A stretch of 64,000 bases of DNA from Patagioenas fasciata (lineage: Eukaryota; Chordata; Aves; Columbiformes; Columbidae): the NCBI RefSeq assembly GCF_037038585.1, contig NC_092520.1, forward strand, positions 15,631,001-15,695,000, written 5' to 3'. The position numbers and the translations under genes were made by a program. Positions 47,593 through 60,900 of this stretch are shown here, in pieces. The first letter of the stretch is position 1. Every line of letters starts with the position of its first letter. The notes under the pieces were generated by a model. That model saw only the letters and a list, made by a program, of their open reading frames with translations. It had not been told where the DNA came from and searched no databases.

Positions 47593-48066
47593 TCACAGAA
47601 TCACAGAATGGTTGGGGTTGGAAGTGACCTGGAGATCATCTAGTGCAACCCACCTGCTAAAGCAGGTTCACCAGACTTCACACAGGAATGTGTCCAGGTA
47701 GGTTTGAATGTCTCCAGAGAAGGTGACTCCACAGCCTCTCTGGGCAGCCTGTTCCAGGGCTCTGGCACCCTCAAGGTAAAGAAGTTTCTCCTCATGTTCA
47801 GATGGAACCTCCTGTGCTTCAGTCTGTGGCCATTGCCCCTCATCCTCTCATTGGGCACCACTGAAAGGAGTCTGATCCCATCCTCTTGACATCCACCCTT
47901 GAGATGTTTATAAACATTGATGAGATCCCCTCTCAGCTTCTCTTCTCCAGGCTGAACAGACCCAGCTCTCTCGGTCTCTCCTTGTAAGAAAGATGCTCCA
48001 GGCCCTTAGTAATCTTCATAGCCTGCTGCTGGACTCTCTCCAGTATTTCCTTTTCCTTCTCAAACT
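47593..48066 (-). repeat. CR1 LINE 3' fragment
   Basis: Starts on the plus strand with TCACAGAATCACAGAATGGT. The minus strand encodes an ORF tail with RMRGNGH, MRRNFFTLRV and WNRLPREAVES. It is 5' truncated and distinct in wording from the copy at 48524. Confidence 0.88.
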
Positions 48067-48523
48067 CCTACCATTTCTCCATACCTTTTCACCTCAGGGA
48101 CCTGCAGCTTTTCTAGCCCTCAGGAGAGAGTTATTTCTATTGCCACCTCTGCCCAAAGCGAGAGCAGGGGTGGGATGGCCTGTCTCACCTTTCTCCTGAA
48201 GGGACTCCAAAAACTCAAGAGGCTTTTATATCCCTGAGACAATCAGGCTTTATTATGATATTAACTAAAAACAACCCACCAGCTGATAGACTCTTTCTGT
48301 GCCCACTGTGTGGTTAGGCCTGCCTGCTGCCTGCCTGCGGCCTGTCCCCCCGGCTGCCTGCCTGACCCAGGGCACGTTTGCCTCTCGCCCAGGCACTGTC
48401 CCTGCAGCTGCCCCGAGACATGAGATCCTGGCACCCTGCAGCTCAGGGCACGGGAAAGGGTCCCCTTGACAGGGACTGGAGGATGCAATCGGGTTGGTGA
48501 AGCTGCTGTGTTGGCTCTGCTGG
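48067..48523. other. GC-richer spacer between two CR1 copies
   Basis: Contains CTGCCTGC-type repeats around 48318-48362. The minus strand has TATAAAA (from TTTTATA, about 48224) next to AATAAA (from TTTATT, about 48251). I cannot assign it to a known repeat; a decayed LTR is possible but unsupported. Confidence 0.4.
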
Positions 48524-49092
48524 AATCACAGAATCACAGAATGACAGGGCTTGGAAGGGACCTCAAAAGCTCATCCAGTCCAATTCACCTGCCGGAGCAG
48601 GAACACCCAGATGAGGTTACACAGGAAGGTGTCCAGGCGGGTTTGAATGTCTGCAGAGAAGGAGACTCCACAACCCCCCTGGGCAGCCTGTTCCAGGGCT
48701 CTGGCACCCTCACTGAGAAGAAGTTTCTTCTCATATTTAAGCGGAACCTCTTGCATTACAGTTTGAACCCATTACCCCTTGTTCTATCATTGGTTATCAC
48801 CGAGAAGAGCCTGGCTCCATCCTTGTGACACTCACCCTTTATATATTTGTAAACATTAATGAGATCGCCCCTCGGTCTCTTCTCCAAGCTTAAGAGCCCC
48901 AGCTCCCTCAGCCTTTCCTCACAAGGGAGATGCTCCACTCCCGTGATCATCTTTGTTGCCCTGTGCTGGACTCTCTCCAGCAGTTCCTTGTCCTTCTGGA
49001 ACTGAGGGGCCCAGAACTGGACACAATATTCCAGATGTGGTCTCACTGGAGCAGAGCAGAGGGTGAGGAGAACCTCTCTCAACCTAGAAAAC
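48524..49092 (-). repeat. CR1 LINE 3' fragment
   Basis: Opens with AATCACAGAATCACAGAATG on the plus strand and closely resembles the 30210 copy for several hundred bases (shared GGAGCAGGAACACCCAGATG and onward). The minus strand carries the ORF tail in two frames, so it is broken. Confidence 0.9.
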
Positions 49093-52000
49093 CTGAGGAG
49101 AACGGGCTGCAATGAGGGGTTAGGACTGAGGTGTAACTTATTGCCCTTACTTGGAGCTTAATGAACTTACTGGGATGTAACAGCGATGACATAACCTGTC
49201 ACCAGAAAAAAGTTCTGTGACTGACCCTGTCACCACTCGTTCACTGAAACGCTCCCCAGCTGTATGAGCACTCTAGGAAAGCGGGTGAATCGGAGGGCAG
49301 CAGCACATCTAAGCACGGATGCCAGGAGGTACCTGACCCGCCCTCCTGCCCTTCCATGCCTGGCAGGTTGGGAGTAGATCTGTCACCTGTGCCTGTACCC
49401 GTGTTGGCTGGCGCTGTCACTGGGAGTGTGGGCCGGCACCAGGGCTGCAGTCACCTCTGCTCCCAGAGACCATGGGCACACACGTGGTGAGAGCAGCCGG
49501 AGCCAGCCCTGCGCAGCGAGCAGGCACGCGGGGACATGAAGAATACGTGTGTTCTGATAGTCCATCAAAAATGACCTGTCGTCATAGGTTTTATGTTAAA
49601 AATCTGAAAAAAAGCAGTGTTTTTTTTCTTTTGGAGCTTTCTACCATTTCCCATGGGGTTGCAGGCTACAGGGATTTCAGATCCTTTCATCTGCAGGAGT
49701 GAACGCAGACTATTTTGCGATCTATACAAAGTCTTAAAATAGATCTTATCACTCATTTTCCCAGTGTCTATAGGGCCATTTTACTTGGCATGGAATAACT
49801 AAGGTTTTTCTCTGTTTCTGGAATCAAATGTTCTGGCTTGTTATATTTTGACATTTCAGTAAGCATTTTAAAGTAAAAAGACATAAATTCCTGTTAAAAT
49901 AGCTCAGTGTTACTGGATTATCACTGAATGGGTGAGACACTACCTGTGTTTCTCACCAGGAAGAGTGAAGAGGGAGTTCATCACTTGGTTGCGTTAAGAT
50001 GCTTTATTACAGCACATGATTCTTGTCTGCTTGGAAAAGTGGATCTCCCGGTCCAGAGGCTCCATTGCTTGATACGCCTACAATGTGGACCACAGAGCAG
50101 GTGACTTGTGGAATAATTACGGTATAAAGCGGACACCAGAGCGCTCCGTGGCGATGTGGAGCCTCTGCGGTGCTCGGCCGAGGGGCAGCAGGATGGCGTC
50201 GGGGGCTGCAGCCGGGGCGGCCGTGACCCCTGCACTCGTGAAGAGGAGAAGCACTGGTGATGCAAGGAAACGGCACAGGCACGGACTGTGAAGTCAGTTC
50301 AGGTCCCAGTTGGGAACGTTGTCTCATGAGCTGGACACTATTTGTTCCTTCAAAACCTCCCTGCATTTCTAACACGAACACTATGCTTATTAAAGACGGT
50401 AAATAAGGTATGTGCACTTTCATCTTCTAAAACTTCATTTCACATCTATAAAGCTTTTCCTGTGTAATTTGGATTGATCGCTGATACGGAAAAAAAGTAT
50501 TCAAAGATTTTCTTGGCTTCTCTTGTAACAGTTGGTTGCTTTTCTATTGTATTTATGGCAACAAGCTCAAAAGCTGAGCTAGCCTAGAGCAAGCGCCTTT
50601 GCCAAAGATCACGGTGTGCTTTTTTAATGTAAACATGCCGGGATTCATGGGAACATCGAGTGACCTCCACAGCCGGTACAGAGAGGAGTCTTAGTTCACT
50701 TGAAAGCACTTTGGTAATTGGAATACATCTTTCTGCCAGTATAATTGAGGAGCTGATTAGTTAGACTTAGCACGGGTGTATTTCATTTAAAATTACCGTT
50801 AATGGCTCTTGGGTGCCCTTAGAAGGGATTAGAGTCCCATTTGAATGAAAAACACCAGCGATTTATTTTTGTTGATGGTCATTGCTTTTGCCTTCTTACA
50901 AAAAAAAAAAAAAAACAACAAAAACCAAACCAAAAAAAACCACGTTCAAAGGGAAACATGTGGCTTACCTGGATTGCGGGTATTTTCAAAGGGAGAGCGG
51001 AAACGCTGTGCTCCCTGCTACGGTGGGCACGGGCTCCATCCCCTCTGGCGGGCAGGGGGCTGAGGGCTGGGGGGCAGATGGGGTGTGCTGTGCCTGGCAC
51101 AGCAGGAGCCACATGCTACAGCCAAGCTCATTTTCGGGGCTCTATAGCCCAGACGTGACCGTGTGCTCACAGCATTGCTGGGGAAGCATCAGGTGAGGTA
51201 ACGGCGCGGTGGGAAGCCCCATGAGAAACCTTGCAGAGGACAGTTCACAAACCCAGGCGGAAGGAAGATAAGAAACCTGAGCTTGATGAACCTAGACAGT
51301 GTTCCTCCAAATAAATGAACAGGCGAACAGGATACAACTGGTTCTCAGTATGAAACAAATGCCGTTTGGAAGGACCTCACAAGAAGATAACAAAGATTAG
51401 GGTTTTAGTGTGCCTGAGCTGAGCACAAAGTGCTGGAAGTGGAGGCTGAGAAAGCGGTGATGACCGAGTCCTGAATTAACACGAAACAAGCAGGATGCAA
51501 GGAAAACCCACCAAAAAAAAGGCATCTAGGGGCTGTGGAAGCACCTTCCAGGGACAGCTGAAGGAAGCAGGTAGAGAGCATAAGACCTCAAAGAGATTTA
51601 GGTGCAAACAAATTGTGTTGGGCAGCGGTGATGCAACTAAATCCTTACACAAATCTACAGCTTAAATAGTCATTGTAAGTTTATTATTTCCTGCTGTTGC
51701 TGTTGGTGGGGGGGGTGCTCATGTTTGGTCCTGAAAAATAATGTTTCTTTTCTGTCATTATGACAAATTGTGCCTGCCTTGGATGGCAAAAATGGTCATT
51801 TGGCACAATGTCCTGCCTGCTCTGTTACAGGCTCAGCATAGGGCATTTCCCCAGGCCCTTCCTTGGGCAACTTGCAGTGAATACCGTGGGTGTCTCATGC
51901 AGCTTCCAGCTGTGACAGGTGACACCGGTGTGTTTTGGATCAGGTCCTTCTCCCTGCCCTCCCTATCCCTCTGTAGTTCAGATGATGCAAAACAAACAAG

Positions 52001-52586
52001 CACAATTAATTTTACCTTTGGAGCAACGCAGAACTGAGCTGTAAGAAGAGTTCAGGTTCTGCTACCACTGAAGCCTTCCTTTAATAGTTTTTTCTCATCT
52101 TTGCTTAAATGATCCCTTGCAACATTTCCCCACTAAATGAACTGGGAAGCCAAATGTCCAGATATCTGTAAGTGCATCAGCACGAGGAACTCAGGTGAAT
52201 GCTGTTGTGCTTTTTTCTACTATTAGCAATTAGCTCTGCTGGGTGGTTTTTATCCAGACAGAAACTGAAGGAACAATGCTTCTCTACCACGATGTTATTT
52301 GTGTGCATCTCTCACAAACAGCTCCTCTCCTGAATGCAGCAGGAACAACCACTGCTCTTTGCTTTTCAGAGTTTCCAAGGTCAGCCTTCCCCTGCAGGAC
52401 ACAGAGTGTTTGAGTAGAACAGCGGTAACACAAAGCCCATCGCTGTGGGTGATGTAGGACAAGGGACCACCTCAGTGCCACCTCAACCTTGGCTTGGCTT
52501 GGTGCCTTCTCCAGTGCTGCAGCACCTTTATTATTGACACACTGTCGATGGTTTTGACTGCGGGGTGACAATAAAACCCTGGCAGA
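49093..52586. other. Intergenic region, no gene recognised
   Basis: Mixed composition with GC-rich, CpG-containing patches (about 49320-49530, 50130-50290, 51000-51210). An A-rich stretch lies at 50900-50940, and a strong run of G tracts at 51050-51083. Open frames of up to 138 codons occur, but none starts in a credible promoter context or shows a domain. Confidence 0.6.
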
Positions 52587-53193
52587 TGTATCGTTAACCT
52601 CCTCTCCTCCCCTCTTTCCCCTTTTGTCCCTCCCTCTCCCCGCTTCCCACTAAGGACGGGTGATCAGGAGGGAAAGAAGGACAGAGAGAAGAGAGTTGGA
52701 AAAGTTAAAGATGTTTTACTAATGCTACTGATAAGAATAGAGAAAATAATACAAAATATACAAAACCAATCTTGTAAGTCTCAGCAACTGCAGAGCCAGC
52801 ACCCAAAGTCCTGGACTGGACCCTGCAGCCAACCGGAGCTGGATTCAGTCTCTCACTAGGCCTCAGTTCGCAGGGACGACCAGCAAGGTCCTCTCTTAAT
52901 GTCGGCCATAAGCAAAAGGGAAAACAGAGATGAGATCCTCGTGATCTCCCACTTTTATATGAAGTATTCACGTGAATGGGATGTTGTACACAGTTGGTCA
53001 GTTTATTGGTCACCTGTTTCTCGTTGCCCCTCTTGCGAGATGTCCATCCGTGCTTATCAATAACCTCACATTCCATTGCTATGTTTACCAAAACATGTGT
53101 CTGGTTCTCCAGGAAAATGCAGCTAATATGAAGGCTTTAGCTGACAGGCAAATTCACTAAAAGATGAACTTGTTTTTTAACAAAACCAGGACA
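52587..53193 (-). mobile_element. Endogenous retrovirus LTR, probably solo
   Basis: On the minus strand it starts TGTCCTGGTTTTG (53193) and ends GTTAACGATACA (52587). That gives about 607 bp with the TG...CA ends of an LTR. Inside are a TATAAAA box (plus coordinates 52953-52959), a CACGTG motif (52969-52974) and an AGTAAA-type poly(A) signal (52715-52720), in the order U3-R-U5. I recognise the sequence type as a common avian LTR but cannot name the family. No gag, pol or env sequence is nearby on either side. No clear target-site duplication was seen, so the exact ends are uncertain. Confidence 0.72.
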
Positions 53194-54970
53194 CACACAC
53201 AAAGGAAAATGATGGTTTCATCTGAATTATGGCATGATAAGATCTCTGGCACTGCTTACTTCTTTCACTTTTAGATAACAAAGTAGCAGGGCTGTCTTCA
53301 CTGTGAGCAGCAGATGATTATTGCAAGAACTCATTAGCAGGTTTAAGTGGAAGTTCACCTGCACTGGGCAGAGATGAATCAGTGTCTGTAGCGCCTGCAT
53401 CATTATGGAGTCTGAGATGTTACAATGAAAAAACGTCTTGTTTAGGCAGACTCTTATTAGCTAAAGGATAAAGGAAAGGGCTTAAGCATCTCATTTCAAA
53501 TAATGAGTAACATTATTTTACTCTTTATACCCTTCCATTATCATGTCTATTAAAAAAAAAAAAAAAACAACAAACAACCAGACAAAAACAAAAGCATTTT
53601 TGAGCAATGGAGTATGCATTCAGTCTGAGTTCGGACATAGCATATATATACAAAGTCATTCCTCTCAATCCAGAGGTACAGCATTGCATAAATAAATAAT
53701 TGGAGACTAAATAAAGGCACCAGTGCAGTGCTGAACTGAATGCATATTCAAGTTGGAGCATGGCCTTACACTTTGACACCTTGTAGTTCTTTAGTGTCTC
53801 AAAAATTATTTTCTTCTGTGTGCTAACTGATAGTAGGAGTGGCACTTTAAAGAAATTAATGTATGGGGTTTTTTTTGTGCTGACCAAATGCCTTCCACTA
53901 TTGTTTAATACTGCATGGAATGTTTTAAAACTAAATTCATTTGGACAAAATCGTCTATGTGGTAAATCCCAGTCCTGTGAAACTGTTCATGGTGTGCACA
54001 TGGAGTGCTTGGTACTGTCTAGGAGATCAATTCACAAGAACAAGGACATTCAGAAATGAAGCTGAAACATCCCTTTCCAGATGTACTGTATTATGTGGAA
54101 ATAACGTGGAAAAGTATCGTTGCTGCTGGCACAGTTAACGCTTCTCTGAGGGCACATGAACATTGCAGCGTATCCTTAGCAGCCGAAGCACTAGCCCAGC
54201 CCGCAATGACCAGTGCTCCTGCAGAACGAGACGGGGGAGCTGGTGTCCCCATGGCAGGAGGCCACACATCCCGGCCACCCCACCTGGCCCCCAGCCCCGG
54301 CCCTTGAGTTGGGAGGTGTTAGTGATGGGGAAAGGATTGTGTGAGTGCTGCCGTCAGGGCCCCAAAAGCCAGAGGTGACGTTCCCTCGCTATAAAATATC
54401 CATTAATTTATATGTTGCTGTACTAGTTGTGTCTCTACTCGGACACATTTTGTCTGATAAGGAGAGGCAGCGGAGCGCCACGGCCCCTGCTCCACATCAG
54501 CACCTGTAGCTGCTGCTGTGCATCCACCTACCGCAGTGCAAGTCATACTTGTTAAGAATTTTTTCCTTTCTGTGTATTTATGCTGGAAGATCAGGAATGC
54601 ATTGTAACTTTTCTTTTTCTATATGCTAACAGTTTGATAGTTTGTAGTTCTTACTAAAATCATAATCTTCCACACAGGTAAAAAAAAAAAACAAATTATT
54701 GTCTCCCATTCTTTGACCCTTGTAGAGGATCTGAATTTAAACAAAATGGAAAGTAGTTCCCCCTTCCCCATCTAGGTTTGAATTCAGTAAATAAGCACTG
54801 GGTGTGTTGTCTCTAACCTGGAGCTGCCAAAGCAATCAAATAGAAATGAGCCTCCCTGGCGGCTGCTGCTCCGCAGCTCTGCAGGCACCAGAGGCTCCAA
54901 TGCTCTGGGACGGCAACTGCAGATCCACGTCCAGCCCGTCCTGCAGGGGTAACCCAGACTGAAGCACTTC
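53194..54970. other. Intergenic or distal PGR 3' UTR, no gene recognised
   Basis: AT-rich with an A run (53551-53565). A GC-rich patch at 54180-54310 holds a strong series of C tracts (G on the minus strand). I cannot tell where the PGR transcript ends. Confidence 0.4.
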
Positions 54971-57900
54971 TCGTACTACAAAGTAAGCACATCTCCAATT
55001 TATTGGACATGACACAATGCAGCTAGACAACGCAGTTACAAAAATACTTGAAAGCTATTATTTTACATGTACAAATATAGATGCAAGTGCCTCTTCATTG
55101 GAAAATACAGAAATCTTACACAAGTTTCTTAAAAAAAAAAAAAAATTTATAGCAATAAACCATAAATTATGGCCATCATGGTCTTGAATGTTAAATACAG
55201 AGAAATACTAACACCAGCCCAAATAAGTCTCGAAGTCCAGAACTATTTGGCTTTCTGTGGAATTTTCCATCGAGGATTACAAAGCCTCCACAACATACTC
55301 ATGCATTATACATCCAAGTAATCTTTGGGAAAGAAAGTGTGTTGAGGGCAGGGAGGGGAGAATAAACATTTTACAAATATGGCATATAGAGTTTGTGTGA
55401 AATTCAGAAACTGCAAGAGATCATGTATCGCAAGAGTCCCCAGCCTGGTGTTTAACCCTTGGCTTTTCCTCTATAATGTAGTTTTTCTTAAAATGAACAG
55501 CTGTCTTCAGGGAAGGCTTTAAGGATACTTTAATTGAAAAATCTTCTTAAAGTAGTATTTTGAGAATTTCATAGTTCTGTTTTTGTTTAAATGTCAGAGG
55601 TTTATAACCTTGCTTTGTGAGAAGACAACTAGAAACATGACCTGTATTACAAAGTTTGAGAAAGGACAGGGGTTTCTGCCTGCCAGTAAAATATAAGCTG
55701 GCTGTAGCCACTACTATAAGCTGCATATAACAGCAAACACAATGCCAACAGTTCTGTGCAAAATTATCCTAAGTGAACTGGCCAGTGCACAACATGACTA
55801 TATTGTAGGCTGAGCTTTGGGATATGAAACTTCCAATTGAATGTTTTAAGTGAAAAGCCTGGTCATCCTCAGCTGGCCAACCTGTGGTGTGTGGTGACAA
55901 CAGTCCCGAAAAGATGGTGTTCTCGTCCGTGGTGCCCAAAGCCGTCACCATGGACCCCAATCCACGGCCCCCAGGCCCTGACTCCTCAGGCATGTCAAGT
56001 GATGTCAAACGTGATCCGATCCTGCTGTCACATTTCTTCTGTTTATTAGTGCATCATTTTTGTCAAGTGTGTTGTACTTCGGTCTATCAAATAATATGCC
56101 CACATAGACCAGCAAAATCCACATTTTACTGTTAGAAATGGTTGGGAACATGTTAATTGCTCTACAGATATCTTTGTCACTGCTCTGAAAGGGAAATACC
56201 ACATTTCAGATACAACATCTCCAAATATTTCTATCAAAAGGAAGGTTCCTCCTTGTAACAGCCTGCCACCCACTAGCTTGACATCTCAATTCCTACACTG
56301 ACAGTTTAAGCTGGGATCCCGACTTCTCTGAGCTAGAGATGAACACTCATTTCACGCTAACTGCTTTTGATTCATAATGATGCACAAAGCGAACTATGAT
56401 ATTTATATAAATACATTTATTTATACAAAGGGTATGTACTACAAATAATGTGTCCACCCTGCACACCCACTTGATCTCTTGGGCAGTGTCTGGAGCCGGG
56501 CGCAGGGACAGTGTCAGAGCATCTGCCTGTTTCCATATGTGTGTCTGCATGTCCGTGATCTTAAACTACGTATGGCAGCTATGCCTGCTCCATGTTCCCT
56601 AGTTGTCACAAGAAGTACTGTGTGAACCACTATTATTTGTAGTGACTGCTTTAACTGTACATTTATACACATTTATACATTTAACTGTACATTTATATAT
56701 GTTTGGTAACAGCTGCAGTCCACTGCCTTTTAAATAGATGTATCCATTTCAGGGAATTTATAAAGCTCATGGCTTTATGGTTTTCAAAGATTACGTGACT
56801 CCTTGGAGCTTCCTTTTTTTGGAAAGGAATTAGGGATCCTCTTAAATTTTAGTATTCAATTAGCCTTATTCTGGCACTATATGATATAATAATATACTCC
56901 TTTGAAATAAAATTGACTTTTAAAACTGCACAGTGATTGCAGATCATTGGGTGTTTCTTTCTCAGGTACCCTAAGCAAAAGCATTTACACACCTTTCTGA
57001 ACACACATTGCCATGTTCATGTCTGTTTGGTGCTCTACTTATTCAGACTCCACACAGCCACAACAGACCTGCTGCAATAAATCAGGATTCTTGAACAGCG
57101 CTATGATGAGAACATTGTTCGCAACTGGAGGCATTGCATATTGGAGTATCAGACTGGACAGAAACCAACATTACAAGGTATGAAATGTGAGAGCATTACT
57201 CTATTTTTATCTAGTATATAGGCATATGTGAAAACTGTACATCCAATATGGAACAAGCAACTTACACTGATGGTCATAGAAGTGTCACCTGTGTAACACA
57301 AGGGTCCTTGTACTGGTCTACCCAGTTACTTCTGTCTTGATGGCAAAGATATTTATTATGCCCACTAGATGCCTTTCATCCCTCGTTTGCAACTATGCAG
57401 TCACAGAGGTCACTGTGCAGAGCTCTGCATTCCTGTAAATTATCTCTTTCTTCTTCCTCAATATAGCAAAAAGAGATTTTAGTACTAAACTGGCTGGGTG
57501 GATATTTAAATTGAGCTGTGGGAAAATGCAATAGAGTGAGACTACTTAAATGACACTGTGAGAACTTCCTCACTGAAATGCCTGTATGTCAAACTGCTGG
57601 AACTATTGTACCTGTAGATGTGAAAGGGTAATTTAGTTTTCATGGTCAGAAAAACATGATCTATGGCTAAGAGACTTGTGATGGTATTTTTATAATGGGC
57701 ACAGCTCAGAGTGGCAAGGAACTGAAACGTTGCCAGTTTTAAATGATAAACTAGAATTAAACGAAAGCTCACCACTCCTTGACATCCTTTATATTCTGTA
57801 AATACCTGGTACAGAGCACTCTGGGCCCAACCCAGGAAAAAAATGCCTAAATGTGAGCAAAAAAATACATCAAGGGAGCAGCTCTGCTCATGTACTCGAA

Positions 57901-60900
57901 GTTATGCAACTACTGCGTTAGTTCCAACAGCACTGAAAGATTATTTCCTGAGGATTATGTTCTCTTTAAGGTGAACAGCCTGCTAAGTTTTAACTTGGTT
58001 ATTATTATCCAAGCAGTTATCCTCTCCTGCGTGTTTCTGTCCAAGCATCTGAAAAGCTGCAGTACCCCACTACATGCAAATAATGTCAATCTAATAAATA
58101 AATAGCATTTATTGGAAAAAAAAAACTCATAAATTTTAAAATAAAAAACACCTAAAATAGGACTTTTTTTCCCAACCCTTTTCATCTTCCAAGGGGGAAA
58201 AGAGCTAAATTAAAAACAAACCCTCTGGTCAAGTCAGGTCATCATGACACAAAGCAGCACAAACCAATAAATCCGGCGATACTGACAGTCGAGCCTGGCA
58301 GGGCACACACAGGCTTTTGGGCTGTGGAAAGCTGGGAGGGCTTTGGCGCTTGGCTCCGTGGCTAAAAGCTGACTTATCGGAAGGAGAGAAAGGTCAGCGT
58401 GCCACAAACGGCCTGTCAGGCAAGAAACATGTACTTGGAGCTGCACCACTGCACGGGTGGAGAGCAGCACCGTCCCCTTCTGCTCTGGGGATAAACCAAG
58501 CTTAAGTTTTGTGCAGGTGGGAGAGTAGGGGAAGGAAAGATCCCTACACATATACTGTTCATGCTGCTGCTATGTGACTGATAAAGGAGATAAATATTTG
58601 ATTTCAGATAGGAACATGGGAAAGCAGCTGACCTTCCCAATAGAGATAATTGAGAGAGACATCTTACTGTACTTTAAAAGACAAAAACAACAAAAAAAGA
58701 GCTAAGGTATTAATGAAGCACTAACTGGTCAGAAAACACCAGTTGAACTCCCAGCTTTTCCGCTGTAGATATAACCCGAGAAAACACAACTGCAGTTGTG
58801 CAGTGCAGCTGAAGGAACAGCTGGAGTTCAAAAATCCCTTGGCTTCAGTTTATCGTGCACACATACACTGAGACCATTCCAAAGTGCCATGAAATCAATT
58901 GAAAGTTTCTCAGACTGCATTTCCCCCCACTCCCGTGACAGAAGAGGTGTTAATGAACCCACATTCCCCTTTCCCTATAGGCTGGTCCAAACTGTTGATT
59001 CAGCTGAGATCTGTGACAATGCGAGCCAAGTGTTTGGCCTTCTGTATTTCTTGGGGCACAGTGGGTATAAATGTGAAGGAACTTGGTGTGAAATACAAGA
59101 AATGGTTGACCATGGTTTTGTTTGCTTCACTGAAGTACCAGCAGATGGAAACAGTAAAGGCCTTGAGTCAAAAATACCTAAACTGTACAGAACAGGAGAG
59201 GCTTAGATTCAGGCATAGCTGGCATTATTTAGTGTAAGACAAAGTACTTTTCATGACAGCTCAGATAATAAGTTATGTCTGCAATCTGCAGAAGATGGCA
59301 AGCTTTTTGTTAGTACAACAGGTCTCATACCTTTAAAATGTAATCAGACACATTGTAAATGTCAGAAAACAAAAAAGTCCATCTGCCAAAACCTCTTCTT
59401 TCTAATACGCAAAATGCAACATAAGAAGATCCAGCATTGTTATGCCTTGTTCAATGTATTGAGAAGCAATACAGGACGTTTTGTAAAGCTCAGGTCAAAA
59501 AATACCTTAATATTTAAACAAATACTAATGCAGAGAAATACAGACAACTAAAAAGTCTGGTACTATCTAAAAATGCAAGAAAAAATTAGTTTACTGACGG
59601 ACATTGCTGCAGTGTTGGAAAGTCACAGTACAGGAGATTCCTGTAGGCAATGAAGCGATGGTGGCGTTTGGTCACTGTTTGTGGTGTCTGTGTAATCCAG
59701 AGCAAACAACGGTATCGAGATGGAGACTCAAGGCAATTTTATAAATTGGGCTCAAGGCTGGAAGTTCTTAAAGTAAAACAGTTTCTTGTGACTTCAGACA
59801 ATCAAGTAATGAATGCAGGACTTTCAAATTCACATTTGGCCAATCTTGTTCTGTTTCATGTAGTGCATTTATCATGATCATGAAGTTCTGGGTTTTTTTT
59901 CTGTGAGTTAAAAATCTTTAAGAAATACAATTTGAAAATGTTTTTAACCTTTGTGGTCTATTCCCAAAAGACATCTATTCTTCCTTTTTGCTTATGCCTT
60001 TGAGACAAATATAAAGCATTTCAGACTAATCTGCCATATTTATGGGACACGGTGACATGGGAGCCACTTGGAACAAACTTTAGGCATTTAGGAAAAAGGC
60101 AGATGTAGGCTGATCTGGGGCATTGCTAAGGCAAGTATTACTGCCTGCTCCATTTTCCACCTTCAGAATTAGGATGTCAAGGAATAATATTTAGTGTGGG
60201 AAGCTTCTGCTGGAAGTTTAATCTAAACAGTAACATAGAGTCTGTTTATTCAATGGTAAATCCTGTGGCAATGCTTCAATTCCCAAAGAATGCATGAAAA
60301 TATTGTTGTTACACAAATGTAGAATGGTCGAAATGGACGTTTTTACTAAGTTCCACAATTACTACATACAAATACAAAGAAAAATAAAGAAAACAAAACT
60401 TCATATGTATAAATAAAGAATTTTGTGTTATTTATTAAAACATAATTGCTTTAAGGATCACAGTTAAAAGTCAGACTGTATTGAATATGAAAGAAATTGC
60501 TTGTCTCTGAGCAGTTAGAAATGACAAATCTAGTCAACTAACAGAAAACTCTGCTTACATCATTTTATCCAGGGCTGCGTCTTCACACAAACTCTAGTGG
60601 GTTTCGGACAATTAAGTGGGTATCTCAAAAACATTTTTATCCCCAGTCATAATGTAGCTTCTTCTTGATTAGCTTTAGAAAACAATAAATAATAAGATAC
60701 CTTTAGATCTACCTTTAGTTGTTAGTTGTCAAAATTTTTTTCAAGAATCGGGACATAATTTTTATGAACAAGTAATATAAGTTATATTTTTAATGAGGGA
60801 CACCCTGATTTAAGGTGGGATACTGAACTTACATCCAATGGGTCTTTGTTCATGTGACAAGGATAGGTCTGTATTTACACATTATGCTGTCAGGTGGTGG

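Noticed and set aside
50007..50423. 138-codon minus-strand open frame in the intergenic GC-rich patch
   Set aside because: GC-rich DNA lacks stops by chance; the translation has no recognisable domain and no promoter was seen.
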